A stretch of DNA of 64,000 bases from Chryseobacterium sp. ZHDP1 (GCF_018603435.1 NZ_CP075682.1:4853749-4917748); one strand, 5' to 3'. Counted from the first letter of the stretch, positions 41,328-50,148 are shown. The notes: generated from the sequence alone by a model not told the origin. A program made the numbers and translations.

Positions 41328-42896
41328 ATGACAACAGCCATTATAGTCGGCGTTATTTGTTTGGTAATCGGTGCGGTTGCAGGGATATTTTTCTCTAAAA
41401 GCTCGTTGAATACCAAAGCAAAATTTATTATAGATGATGCACAGAAAAATGCCGAAAACCTTATAGAAAAAGCTAATGTACAAGCTGAATCCATAAAGAA
41501 AGAAAAGAACCTGCAGGCAAAAGAAAAATTCCTTGAACTGAAATCTCAGCACGATGCAGACATTCAGGCAAGAGAAAAGAAAATGCAGGAGGTAGAAAAA
41601 AGAATCAAGGATAAGGAGCATAAGCTGAACGACGAGCTTAGCAAAACCGGAAAACTTGAAAAAGATCTGGATAAGCAAATCGCTGATTACGCTAAAAAAA
41701 CAGAAATCTTAGAAAGAAAACAGCACGAACTTGATATTGCAACAGCGAAAAAAGTTGAAATTTTAGAAAAAATTGCCAACTACACTGCTGAAGAAGCAAA
41801 AGCTGAATTGGTAGAAACGATGAAGGCGGAAGCGAAAACAAGAGCTCAGGCGCACGTTCAGAGCATTATGGAAGAAGCGCAGCTTAATGCAAAAAGTGAA
41901 GCAAGAAAAATCGTTATCCAGACCATTCAGAGAATCGGAACAGAACAGGCGATTGAAAATTCCGTATCCGTTTTCAATATCGAATCGGATGAGGTAAAAG
42001 GAAGAATCATCGGTAGAGAAGGTAGAAATATCCGTGCTTTGGAAGCGGTAACAGGAGTAGAAATTATTGTGGACGATACTCCGGAAGCAATCCTTCTTTC
42101 ATGTTTTGATCCGGTAAGAAGAGAAATCGCAAGATTATCCCTTCACAGATTGGTAACAGACGGAAGAATTCACCCGGCAAGAATCGAAGAAGTTGTTGAA
42201 AAAACAAGAAAGCAGATTGAGGAGGAAATTATTGAAGTAGGAAAAAGAACGATCATTGATTTAGGAATCCACGGATTACACCCTGAATTAATTAAAATCG
42301 TAGGCAGAATGAAATACCGTTCTTCTTACGGACAAAACCTGTTACAGCACTCAAGAGAAGTGGCGAATATCGCGGCAACAATGGCGGCTGAATTAGGCTT
42401 AAATGTAAAACTTGCGAAAAGAGCAGGACTGTTACACGATATCGGTAAAGTTCCTGAGCAGGAATCTGAACTTCCTCACGCTTTACTAGGTATGCAATGG
42501 GCAGAAAAATATGGTGAAAATGCAGAAGTTGTCAATGCCATCGGAGCGCACCACGACGAAGTGGAAATGACTTCATTATTGTCTCCGATCATTCAGGTTG
42601 CCGATGCAATCTCAGGAGCAAGACCAGGAGCAAGAAGACAGGTTCTTGAATCTTACATCCAGAGATTAAAAGATCTTGAATCTGCAGCATTAAGTTTCGA
42701 CGGAGTTTCTTCGGCTTATGCCATTCAGGCAGGGAGAGAGTTAAGAGTAATGGTAGAAAGCGGAAAAGTAAATGATGAAGTAGCTTCTCAGTTATCGTAT
42801 GACATCTCAGAAAAGATCCAGAACGAACTTACGTATCCGGGACAGGTAAAAGTAACGGTAATCAGAGAAACGAGAGCTGTGAATATTGCGAGATAA
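41328..42896 (+). CDS. rny: Ribonuclease Y
   Basis: A membrane-anchored endoribonuclease that starts mRNA decay. The 522-residue protein has one N-terminal membrane helix (about 3-23), a long Lys/Glu-rich coiled coil (about 30-200), a KH domain with the GRIIGREGRNIRALE motif, and an HD phosphohydrolase domain with the metal motif LLHDIGKV and GAHHDEVE. The length is normal. Confidence 0.96.
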   Translation: MTTAIIVGVICLVIGAVAGIFFSKSSLNTKAKFIIDDAQKNAENLIEKANVQAESIKKEKNLQAKEKFLELKSQHDADIQAREKKMQEVEKRIKDKEHKLNDELSKTGKLEKDLDKQIADYAKKTEILERKQHELDIATAKKVEILEKIANYTAEEAKAELVETMKAEAKTRAQAHVQSIMEEAQLNAKSEARKIVIQTIQRIGTEQAIENSVSVFNIESDEVKGRIIGREGRNIRALEAVTGVEIIVDDTPEAILLSCFDPVRREIARLSLHRLVTDGRIHPARIEEVVEKTRKQIEEEIIEVGKRTIIDLGIHGLHPELIKIVGRMKYRSSYGQNLLQHSREVANIAATMAAELGLNVKLAKRAGLLHDIGKVPEQESELPHALLGMQWAEKYGENAEVVNAIGAHHDEVEMTSLLSPIIQVADAISGARPGARRQVLESYIQRLKDLESAALSFDGVSSAYAIQAGRELRVMVESGKVNDEVASQLSYDISEKIQNELTYPGQVKVTVIRETRAVNIAR

Positions 42897-42917
42897 GAAT
42901 CAGAAAAAGATAATTCA

Positions 42918-42950
42918 TAAAAACCTTTCAAGAAATTGGAAGGTTTTTTA
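42918..42950 (+). terminator. Terminator of rny
   Basis: AAAAACCTTTC-aagaaatt-GGAAGGTTTTTT. Confidence 0.82.
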
Positions 42951-42976
42951 TTTTTAGCAAAATTTAAAACTCCAAA

Positions 42977-44218
42977 ATGCAAGAACTTTCCACCTCTTCG
43001 AAACTGAAGTACATTTTCTCGATTCCCGTTATCATTTCTGCGTTAGGCTACTTTGTAGATATCTACGATTTACTCTTATTCGGGATCGTAAGAATTCCAA
43101 GTTTAAAAGCTTTAGGACTGAATCCTGATGTAGATGGAACATTTATTTTAAATGCGCAGATGATTGGTTTACTGCTGGGCGGAATTTTCTGGGGAATTTT
43201 CGGTGACAAAAAAGGAAGGCTTTCTGTGTTGTTCGGTTCTATTTTAGTCTATTCTTTGGCAAATATTGCGTGCGGATTTTTACCCTATTTTCCAAAAGAG
43301 CATTTGGTGTACCAATATGCGGGTTTAAGATTTATAGCGGGGATTGGGCTTGCCGGAGAACTCGGAGCTGGAATTACCCTTGTTTCTGAAAGTCTGCCAA
43401 AGAATTTAAGAGCGATCGGAACGTCTGTGGTTGCCGGTTTCGGATTAATGGGGGCGGTTGTGGCTCAGTTAACAGTAGAATTAGCAGGAGGGTGGAATAT
43501 TTCTTACATCATCGGTGGAATTTTAGGAATTATGCTTTTATTTCTCAGAATCAGTGTTTCCGAATCCGGAATTTATAAAACAATGGAACACCAGTCTGTT
43601 TCCAAAGGAAATTTTCTGTCGTTTTTCATTAATAAAGACCGTTTAATGCGATATTTAAAATGTATTGCAATTGGTTTACCCACGTGGTTTTGCATCGGGA
43701 TTCTGGCTGTTTTAGCCAACCAGTTTGCACCGGAACTCGGAATTAAAGACCTTAATCCCGGAAAAGCAATTATGTGGGCTTACGTTGGGATTTCTGCCGG
43801 AGATCTGGCAAGCGGTTTTATTTCCCACCTTTTAAAATCCAGAAAAATGGCGATTTTCTATATGCTGATTTTTACGATTATCGGAGTTGTACTGATGCTT
43901 TTCGGAAATACGGATACCGAAACAAAATATTACATCTTCTGTGTATGGCTCGGATTGGGAACAGGATATTGGGCAATGTTCGTTACACTCGCTGCGGAAC
44001 AGTTTGGAACCAATATCAGAAATACGGCAACTACCACCGTTCCGAACATGGTTCGCGGATTGGTTCCTGTAATGATCTTCGCCTTTGATCTTTTTAAGAA
44101 AGATTTTTCGGTAATTACAAGTGCGGCAATTGTGGGAATTATTGTTTTCGGACTGGCTTTCTACTCTTCATTAACGGTTTCAGAAACCCACGACAAGGAT
44201 CTTGAATTTACAGAATAA
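42977..44218 (+). CDS. Major facilitator superfamily transporter
   Basis: The 413-residue protein has about 12 membrane segments and the MFS loop motif GIFGDKKGRLSVLFGS between TM2 and TM3, plus RFIAGIGLAGELGAGITLVSE. The FVDIYDLLLFGIVR start with acidic residues in TM1 resembles the metabolite:H+ symporter branch (proline/betaine, citrate or sialic-acid-type carriers). The substrate cannot be told. It is read separately from rny, since a terminator lies between them. Confidence 0.85.
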   Translation: MQELSTSSKLKYIFSIPVIISALGYFVDIYDLLLFGIVRIPSLKALGLNPDVDGTFILNAQMIGLLLGGIFWGIFGDKKGRLSVLFGSILVYSLANIACGFLPYFPKEHLVYQYAGLRFIAGIGLAGELGAGITLVSESLPKNLRAIGTSVVAGFGLMGAVVAQLTVELAGGWNISYIIGGILGIMLLFLRISVSESGIYKTMEHQSVSKGNFLSFFINKDRLMRYLKCIAIGLPTWFCIGILAVLANQFAPELGIKDLNPGKAIMWAYVGISAGDLASGFISHLLKSRKMAIFYMLIFTIIGVVLMLFGNTDTETKYYIFCVWLGLGTGYWAMFVTLAAEQFGTNIRNTATTTVPNMVRGLVPVMIFAFDLFKKDFSVITSAAIVGIIVFGLAFYSSLTVSETHDKDLEFTE

Positions 44219-44389
44219 TTTCTGCTGTTTAAGAAATAATAATCTCAAATTTTCGTTATCAGTTTTAATAAGCTTAAGAGAATAAATAAATTATCAAAAA
44301 TAATAGTAAATTATGCTCTGAATAATGAATATTTGTTTAACTTTGGCACGTAACTAAAACTAACGTTTAATATCAAAAACCACATCACA

Positions 44390-44578
44390 ATGCAAAATTT
44401 TTTAAAAAAAGCAACAAAATTAAAAAAAGCCGATCTTAAAAACATTACAGGAGGCGTAAGCGGAACACCGGATCTTTCAAAATGCGGATGCAGCTGTTCA
44501 GGATCTGTAACAGGACCGTTTTACTGCGTTCAGTACATCGCTTGTCCGCAGGTTTATACCTGCAACGACGCTATATAA
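44390..44578 (+). CDS. Double-glycine-leader, Cys-rich bacteriocin-like peptide
   Basis: A 62-residue peptide with a leader of the class II/double-glycine type: LKKADLKNITGG, cleavage expected after Gly22. The 40-residue core has six cysteines at 32, 34, 36, 46, 52 and 58 (KCGCSCSG, FYCVQY, IACPQVYTC). Such peptides occur in Chryseobacterium and relatives in families annotated as bacteriocin-like. No peptidase-containing ABC transporter, LanM or radical-SAM enzyme is nearby, so export and any modification must be supplied elsewhere. The gene has its own terminator and a -7 box TAACTTTG at 44338-44345. Confidence 0.8.
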   Translation: MQNFLKKATKLKKADLKNITGGVSGTPDLSKCGCSCSGSVTGPFYCVQYIACPQVYTCNDAI

Positions 44579-44623
44579 GAAATTATTTCAATTAGAAATA
44601 AACATTTCCACATTTAATACGCA

Positions 44624-44656
44624 AAAGCCTTTTGGGACCTTCCAAAAGGTTTTTGT
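44624..44656 (+). terminator. Terminator of the bacteriocin-like gene
   Basis: AAAAGCCTTTTGG-gacct-TCCAAAAGGTTTTTG: a stem of about 11 pairs with a T run. Confidence 0.8.
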
Positions 44657-44692
44657 AATTAATAGATGTCTGTTATGAAGCAAAAAATATTT

Positions 44693-44809
44693 TGGAGCTT
44701 TATCTCGCTTTCCGCACTCGCTATTTTCATTATTTGGGCTGCGGCAGCGAAGCTGCCGCAGCCCAAATAATGAAAATGAGCTCAGACAATTGCTCCAATC
44801 GAGGCTAGA
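44693..44809 (+). repeat. 3'-hairpin element, copy 2
   Basis: Left flank GGAGCTTTATCTCGCTTTCC and GCACTCGC. Then about 26 perfect pairs (44723-44748 with 44752-44777; core GGGCTGCGGCAGC, loop GAA). Then right flank GAGCTCAGACAATTGCTCCA and ATCGAGGCTAG. The flanks match copy 1, while the stem is completely different but still fully paired. Confidence 0.82.
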
Positions 44810-44830
44810 TGACAGGATCTCTTACGTCCA

Positions 44831-45073
44831 TCAGTTAAAATTTAAAATATACAGCAGACTTCCGGTACTGATGAAAATCCATAGAAAAACAGCAAAAGCA
44901 AGAGGCTTAAAACCGATGGTTTTCAAAGTTTCAACAGAAAGAGTAGAACCAATAAAAAACAACGTTAAATTTAATCCGGACTTCGCTAAAAAAGTAATGG
45001 AGGAACTAAGTTCACCAACAAAAGGAAAATAAGTGTTCAGCAAAATAGCCAGAATAAAATATCCGATAAACTT
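44831..45073 (-). pseudogene. C-terminal remnant of a YeiH-family membrane protein
   Basis: The minus-strand frame from 45073 to 44831 reads KFIGYFILAILLNTYFPFVG, then ELSSSITFLAKSGLNLTLFF, IGSTLSVETLKTIGFKPL and AFAVFLWIFISTGSLLYIL. This is the pattern of the last three membrane helices of the UPF0324/YeiH family (putative sulfate exporter, usual length about 330). A TAA stop (45074-45076) lies directly upstream in frame and no matching sequence continues. The first three quarters of the gene are missing. The opposite plus-strand frame (44790-45032) is a shadow. Confidence 0.72.
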
Positions 45074-45190
45074 TTAATCTGTAATCAAACATTGTGGTTA
45101 TTGGTTTTTAGTTGACGGTTGATCGTTTTTAATTATAATAGAATTACAGCATTAATAGCTGATAACAATCAATCAACAACATCAACGACT

Positions 45191-46495
45191 TTACAAATCC
45201 GAGAAATTTTTATCCTCAAGATGCTCAAATCTGCTGTTTTTGGCTTCACCGATCTTTTGTTTTGTATAAATACTGTTATTTCCTGAAAATAAGTAAGAAA
45301 CAATGCATGCAATTGCCACATAGATTCCACATTCAGCTCCAAACAATTCAATTCCCATAAGCATACATGCAAGAGGAGTATTGGTTGCACCTGCAAAAAC
45401 AGCCACAAATCCCATTCCGGCGAGCAAACCAAACGGAAGCGGAATAAATAATGACAATGCACTTCCTAAAGCTGCTCCGATAAAAAAAAGGGGAGTCACT
45501 TCACCGCCTTTAAATCCTGCAGAAAGCGTAACGATGGTAAAAATCATTTTGAAGGCAAAATCATAAAGCGGAAGCTGTTTTTCAAAAGATTCTACAATGG
45601 TCGGAATCCCCAATCCGATATATCTTGTAGTTCCCATTGCAAAAACGGCAACAGCAACAATGATTCCGCCCACAACCGGACGAAACGGAGGAAATTTTAT
45701 GTTAGATTTGAAAACAGAGCCCGTAAAATGGATCATCCTGCTGAAAGCTGCTGCGCAGATTCCAAATAAAATTCCTGCCAAAACACTGTATAAAATCGGT
45801 AAAAATTCAAGTTTTGGAATAAGTTCGATATGATAGTGCGTATGTTTTGCTTTCCAGAGATTGGTAACAAGATCAGCCAGAACCGCAGAAGTAAAAGCGG
45901 GAAAAATAGCATTATAACGAATTCGTCCCATCAGAAAAACTTCAAGTCCAAAAACCGCTCCCGCTAAAGGAGTTCCGAAAACAGAACCAAAACCCGCGGC
46001 AATAGACGAGATCAGCAAAATTTTTCTGTCATTTTTATCAAGTTTCAGGATTTTTGTCAGTTGATCGGAAATCGCTCCCGCCATTTGAAGAGCAGTTCCT
46101 TCACGACCTGCAGAACCTCCGAAAAAATGAGTGACCATCGTTCCTAAATAAACAAAAGGTGCCATTTTAAAAGGAATAATTTCCTTCGGTTCCTGAATAT
46201 TTTCCAGAAGCAAATTGTTTCCTGCTTCCACATCTTTTCCAAAATAATAATACAAAAGTCCCGTTAAAAATCCACCTAAAGGCAAAAACGCAATCAGCCA
46301 GAGATGATTTTCCCGGAAATCGGTTGCCCATTGCAATGATTTTAAAAATCCGGCAGAAGCACTTCCTACCAAAATTCCGATAATACTACTGATAAAAAGC
46401 CATTTCAGGATATAAGGCAAAGCCGGATATTTTCTGAAGAAAAAACCAGTGTGAAATTTTATTGTACGGTTTAAAGTTCGTTGATGTTGAGACAT
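45191..46495 (-). CDS. ClC-type chloride channel/antiporter family protein
   Basis: The 434-residue protein has the ClC selectivity motifs in order: GSAGREGTALQ (family GKEGP/GREGP, Pro replaced by Thr), GSVFGTPLAGAVFGLEV (the gating-glutamate-containing E in FGLE), and the C-terminal GGEVTPLFFIGAALGSAL. It belongs to a bacterial ClC branch found in many Bacteroidota; it may move chloride, fluoride or another anion. I use the ATG at 46495; a TTG lies five codons upstream. Confidence 0.88.
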   Translation of the reverse strand: MSQHQRTLNRTIKFHTGFFFRKYPALPYILKWLFISSIIGILVGSASAGFLKSLQWATDFRENHLWLIAFLPLGGFLTGLLYYYFGKDVEAGNNLLLENIQEPKEIIPFKMAPFVYLGTMVTHFFGGSAGREGTALQMAGAISDQLTKILKLDKNDRKILLISSIAAGFGSVFGTPLAGAVFGLEVFLMGRIRYNAIFPAFTSAVLADLVTNLWKAKHTHYHIELIPKLEFLPILYSVLAGILFGICAAAFSRMIHFTGSVFKSNIKFPPFRPVVGGIIVAVAVFAMGTTRYIGLGIPTIVESFEKQLPLYDFAFKMIFTIVTLSAGFKGGEVTPLFFIGAALGSALSLFIPLPFGLLAGMGFVAVFAGATNTPLACMLMGIELFGAECGIYVAIACIVSYLFSGNNSIYTKQKIGEAKNSRFEHLEDKNFSDL

Positions 46496-46672
46496 AATTT
46501 TCCTGATCAATTACTGTTAATAATCTTTTAATCAGGCGTCATCAGCTTTTGAAAAGCGGTTGGATAAGGAAGAACACCATTTCCTTTTGTACTGCAAAGA
46601 TAAAAATTATAAATCATTTTTCAGAATGTAATTTCCGCCTTCAAATCTCTGTATGCAGAGCCTCAAAATTTT

Positions 46673-47140
46673 CTACAGAAAAGGCTTCATTTCATCCTCA
46701 ATCTGAGTTCTTAGTTCCATTAATCGAATTGCATACTGTTCTTTCTGCTTTTCCTCTTCTGTTTCCGGAATCCATTTCGGAACGGGAAGTTTTTTTCCGT
46801 TTTCGTCTACGGCAACAAATACAATGATGCAGTGTGTTTTTTTATCGAAATTCGGTTGTTTCAGGTTTCTGGAAAATACATTGATGGAAATATGCATACT
46901 CGATGAACCCGTGTAAATAACCTGCGCTTCCACTTTTACAATTTCTCCGATTTTGATGGGTTCGTAGAAACGGATTCCGCCAACATATACTGTTACGGAG
47001 TAATTTCCGCTCCACGTTGTTGCGCAGGCGTAACCAGCCTGATCAATCCATTTCATGACGCTCCCTCCATGTACATTTCCACCGTAGTTGACATCTGAAG
47101 GTTCTGAAATAAACTGAAAAGTGATCGGTTTGTTGTCCAT
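46673..47140 (-). CDS. Acyl-CoA thioesterase, hotdog fold (YciA/BACH-like)
   Basis: 155 residues with NYGGNVHGGSVMKWIDQAGY, the catalytic region of the YciA/Acot7-type thioesterases, and VGGIRFYEPIKIGEIV plus SSMHISINVFSRN. It should hydrolyse medium- to long-chain acyl-CoA in the cytoplasm. It has one hotdog domain, so it would work as a multimer. Confidence 0.88.
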   Translation of the reverse strand: MDNKPITFQFISEPSDVNYGGNVHGGSVMKWIDQAGYACATTWSGNYSVTVYVGGIRFYEPIKIGEIVKVEAQVIYTGSSSMHISINVFSRNLKQPNFDKKTHCIIVFVAVDENGKKLPVPKWIPETEEEKQKEQYAIRLMELRTQIEDEMKPFL

Positions 47141-47254
47141 TCTTTTTAAAATTTGAATAAAGGTATTTATAATTTTTAAAATTTTGGATTAAATCTTACT
47201 TTTGAAGAATGAAAATGTTAAAATTTTCTATTAACCATCAAAATAAATCTCTCA

Positions 47255-47608
47255 ATGAAAAAAGTATTTTACCTGAATACCTGTGGTACATGTAAAAAAA
47301 TAATGGCTGAATTTGATCTTAAAGACTGGGAACTGCGTGAAATAAAAAAAACTCCCGTTACCAAAGAAGAACTTGCAGAAATGTATGAAAAAACAAAGTC
47401 TTATGAAGCGCTGTTCAGTAAAAAATCTACCCAGATCAAGCAAAGAGAGATAGATGTAAAATCTCTTTCGGAAAATGGTTTTAAAGATTTGCTGCTGGAT
47501 CATTATTCTTTTTTGAAACGTCCCGTTTTCATTACCGATGATAGTATTTTTGTTGGAAATGAAAAGAAGAATGTGGAAGCTTTACGGGAGTTTTTTGGAG
47601 TAGAGTAG
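47255..47608 (+). CDS. ArsC/Spx-family thioredoxin-fold protein
   Basis: 117 residues of the ArsC/Spx/YffB fold with Cys10 and Cys13 in LNTCGTCKK. The family includes glutaredoxin-dependent arsenate reductases and Spx regulators. The region STQIKQREIDVKSLSENGF and FLKRPVFITDDSIFVG match ArsC-like proteins, but no ars operon is nearby, so true arsenate reductase activity is uncertain. Confidence 0.85.
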   Translation: MKKVFYLNTCGTCKKIMAEFDLKDWELREIKKTPVTKEELAEMYEKTKSYEALFSKKSTQIKQREIDVKSLSENGFKDLLLDHYSFLKRPVFITDDSIFVGNEKKNVEALREFFGVE

Positions 47609-47678
47609 TAAGATATACTTAATGAAAAACCTTAATTTCTTGTAATTGTAACGACTATTTTAAATATTTTTAAGGTTC

Positions 47679-47716
47679 AAACCTCACAGGTTTTTAAAAC
47701 CTGTGAGGTTTTTTGG
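47679..47716. repeat. CCTCACAGG palindrome, left copy
   Basis: AAACCTCACAGGTTTT-t-AAAACCTGTGAGGTTTTTTGG (about 16 pairs). It can act as a terminator for the ArsC-like gene. The same palindrome stands after the next gene (48181-48217). Confidence 0.8.
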
Positions 47717-47736
47717 GAATGTAAAAGAGTAGACTT

Positions 47737-48153
47737 ATGGATAAAAAGTTAAATTTTCCGGTAATAACTACAGTTATTTTAAATGCATTTATATTAATCG
47801 GAGCCGGTCATGGATTTGGTTTTTTATTCGTCTATGAAATTTTAAGCCTAAACTTTATCTTTACGGATTTCCCTGCTTTTAACTGGAGTCACTATGACGA
47901 AAGATTGATGCCGGTATCCTTTTTGTCTTTAATTTTTCAGATATTACTTTTAATTTGTCTGAGAATAAAAGCAGGGCGGCTGAAGAGAACTTTAATAACA
48001 ATTTTTTCACTTCTTCTCCTATTGATATTTTTTGTTTTAGTTCAGGATTTTTCAAGATCGGACCTAGATAAATTCTCTTTAATCAGCGGAATTCCATTCT
48101 TGATATCATCTTTATTCTTGTTATTTAAAGTAAATTTTATAAAGAAGAGTTAA
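47737..48153 (+). CDS. Small four-helix membrane protein
   Basis: 138 residues with four hydrophobic segments (about 9-38, 58-77, 85-103, 112-132) and short polar loops, the second being aromatic (FPAFNWSHYDERLM). No family recognised. The gene is flanked on both sides by the same CCTCACAGG palindrome. Confidence 0.7.
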   Translation: MDKKLNFPVITTVILNAFILIGAGHGFGFLFVYEILSLNFIFTDFPAFNWSHYDERLMPVSFLSLIFQILLLICLRIKAGRLKRTLITIFSLLLLLIFFVLVQDFSRSDLDKFSLISGIPFLISSLFLLFKVNFIKKS

Positions 48154-48180
48154 ACTCATCTTATATTCTCTTTATAACTT

Positions 48181-48217
48181 AAACCTCACAGGTTTTAAAA
48201 ACCTGTGAGGTTTTTTT
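48181..48217. repeat. CCTCACAGG palindrome, right copy
   Basis: AAACCTCACAGGTTTTAAAA, then ACCTGTGAGGTTTTTTT. It is the same palindrome as at 47679-47716 and works as a terminator for the small membrane protein. Confidence 0.82.
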
Positions 48218-48307
48218 CGGCATTACCAACAATTGCAGAAAGTCTCAAACAATTTGCGGGAAGCAAACTTCAACTGAAGGAAGTCTTAAACAAATCACTT
48301 TCAAAAA

Positions 48308-48853
48308 TTAACTGTTATGTAATTCTGTAAAGCGATTTTCGTATGATCTTAAAAATAAATTTCTTTTTTTTAGACCATTATTATTCATCATTTTTAATTC
48401 GTCATTCTGATGAAAAGGAAGGTTTTCGGAAAGTTTTTCGGTGAATTTCTCCATTCCTGTACAGTATTGATCTAGAAATTCATATTTTTCATTGACCGTA
48501 ATTATTTCAAGACCGGATTGAATTTGATCTTGCATAAAACGAATAGAAAACGAATTTACTTCTATAATATCTGAATATTTAATGTATTGTTGGGGTTTTG
48601 ATTCTTTTTTGAAATAAAAACCTTCTGCGTTATAACTGAAAATTCCGTCTTCTGAATAAAGTCTGTTCATCTCTTTTTCTGTTGATTCATAATCTGTTGG
48701 AAAATTTCCCGTCATTATTTTTGCAATGGTAAAACAGAGTGTTACAAAGCAGATGAAAATAATGAGATAAGAAATTCCTTAACTGTCAAAAACAGGATAG
48801 AAAATGTAAACTACAATAAGTATGATGATACAGAGAAATACCATTTTTTTCAT
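48308..48853 (-). pseudogene. Two-helix membrane protein gene interrupted by an in-frame TAA
   Basis: From an ATG at 48853 the minus strand codes MKKMVFLCIIILIVVYIFYP plus VFDS, then a TAA at 48781-48779. It continues in the same frame with GISYLIIFICFVTLCFTIAK and I straight into the ATG at 48715 of a 135-residue soluble domain (EDGIFSYNAEGFYFKKES, YIKYSDIIEVNSFSIRF). Without the stop the gene would be a 181-codon protein of two membrane helices and a PH-like cytoplasmic domain. Only one base needs to change to restore it. It may be a recent pseudogene, a sequencing error, or a truncated protein starting at 48715 without its first helix. The family is unknown to me. Confidence 0.7.
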
Positions 48854-48903
48854 CAGAAAAAATTTCTGCAATAGTACGAAAAAATGTATTGCAATATAAT
48901 TAT

Positions 48904-48996
48904 TTAGCCCGGATAGAAACGGCATCCTTTATTTTTTTGCCGGAGCGAAGCTCCGGCAAAAAATAAAGATAAAGTGGATAGCCGGAAACAGCTCCC
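48904..48996 (-). repeat. 3'-hairpin element, copy 3
   Basis: On the minus strand: GGGAGCTGTTTCCGGCTATC and CACTTTAT, then a stem CTTTATTTTTTGCCGGAGC, loop (GAA on the plus strand), its complement with one bulged base, then GATGCCGTTTCTATCCGGGC and TAAA. It follows the gcvT terminator in sense orientation. Confidence 0.8.
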
Positions 48997-49002
48997 AAAA
49001 AA

Positions 49003-49034
49003 TAACCGCCTTGCAGAATTTGTGAGGCGGTTTT
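49003..49034 (-). terminator. Terminator of gcvT
   Basis: On the minus strand AAACCGCCT-cacaaattctgca-AGGCGGTT followed by ATTTTTTGGG. Confidence 0.8.
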
Positions 49035-49056
49035 ATATTCGTTAAAAAACAATCAG

Positions 49057-50133
49057 TTATACAAAAGGAGCTTTTACTACTTTGGCAGGAATGTTTTTGT
49101 TTCTTACCTGAATGAAGATTTCAGAACCTAATTTGAAGTGAGGTTTATCTACGTACGCAAGACCTAAACCTATTTTTTTCATCGGCGATTGCGTTCCCGA
49201 AGTTACTTTTCCGATGACGTTTCCTTCTGCGTCTACAACAGGGTAGTCGTGTCTTGGAACTCCTTTGTCCGTTAATTCAAAACCTACTAATTTTCTGGTA
49301 ACGCCTTCTTCTTTTTGCTTGGCAAACGTTTCTTTAGACACAAAATCTTTATCGAATTTTGTGATCCATCCTAAGCCTGCTTCAATTGGCGAAGTGGTAT
49401 CGTCAATATCGTTTCCATAAAGGCAGAATCCTTTTTCCAGTCTCAAAGTATCTCTGGAAGCCAGTCCGCAAGGGATAATTCCTTCTTCTGCACCTGCTTC
49501 GATAATAGCATCCCAAAGTTTTTCGGCAGATTCGTTTTTAAAATAGATCTCAAAACCTCCGCTTCCGGTATAGCCTGTGTTGGAAATAATCACATCACTT
49601 ACTCCCGCCATAGAACCTACTGTAAAATGGTAGTAAGGAATTTCAGAAAGGTTAGTTTCGGTTAATTTCTGAAGAATTTCAGTCGCTTTCGGTCCCTGAA
49701 CTGCCAATAAAGACATTTCGTCTGAAGCATTCGTCATCTTTGCTCCGAAAGTATTGTATTTGGAGATATGATCCCAGTCTTTATCAATATTTGAAGCATT
49801 GACAACCACGAAATATTTGTCGTCTTCCATTTTATAAACGATAAGATCGTCTACAATTCCTCCGTTTTCGTTCGGAAGACAAGAATACTGAGCTTTTCCG
49901 TTTTCCAGAGCATCTACATTGTTGGTGGTAACGTATTGGAGAAGTTCTTTGGAACCCGCCCCTTCAATGAAAAACTGTCCCATGTGAGACACATCGAACA
50001 AACCTGCCTTTTCTCTTACGGCAAAATGTTCTTCAGTAACTCCAGAATATTGTACAGGCATTTCAAAGCCTGCGAAAGGTACGATTTTAGCTCCTAAAGA
50101 AACGTGTTTGTCGTACAATGCTGTTTTCTTCAT
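49057..50133 (-). CDS. gcvT: Glycine cleavage system aminomethyltransferase (T protein)
   Basis: GcvT releases ammonia from the aminomethyl-lipoyl H protein and passes the methylene group to tetrahydrofolate. The 358-residue protein has FAGFEMPVQYSGVTEEHFAVRE, LFDVSHMGQF, NASNIDKDWDHI, TGYTGSGGFEIYF and LGLAYVD, with catalytic Asp in NASNIDKDWD. The partners gcvH and gcvP are not in this window. Lipoylation of its partner H protein depends on LipB seen at 6181. Confidence 0.96.
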   Translation of the reverse strand: MKKTALYDKHVSLGAKIVPFAGFEMPVQYSGVTEEHFAVREKAGLFDVSHMGQFFIEGAGSKELLQYVTTNNVDALENGKAQYSCLPNENGGIVDDLIVYKMEDDKYFVVVNASNIDKDWDHISKYNTFGAKMTNASDEMSLLAVQGPKATEILQKLTETNLSEIPYYHFTVGSMAGVSDVIISNTGYTGSGGFEIYFKNESAEKLWDAIIEAGAEEGIIPCGLASRDTLRLEKGFCLYGNDIDDTTSPIEAGLGWITKFDKDFVSKETFAKQKEEGVTRKLVGFELTDKGVPRHDYPVVDAEGNVIGKVTSGTQSPMKKIGLGLAYVDKPHFKLGSEIFIQVRNKNIPAKVVKAPFV

Positions 50134-50148
50134 ATTTAATTTTTATTT

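Noticed and set aside
43774..44088. 104-residue frame inside the MFS gene
   Set aside because: Overlaps the transporter on the same strand in another frame and has no recognisable product.
44790..45032. Plus-strand open frame of 80 residues
   Set aside because: It runs antisense to the YeiH remnant, whose minus-strand frame shows a recognisable membrane-protein pattern; the plus frame has none.
46549..46827. 92-residue plus-strand frame
   Set aside because: Mostly antisense to the hotdog thioesterase; no family pattern.
47679..48217. Considered as a CRISPR-like array because of repeated palindromes
   Set aside because: Only two copies, about 500 bp apart, with a gene between them and no regular spacers.
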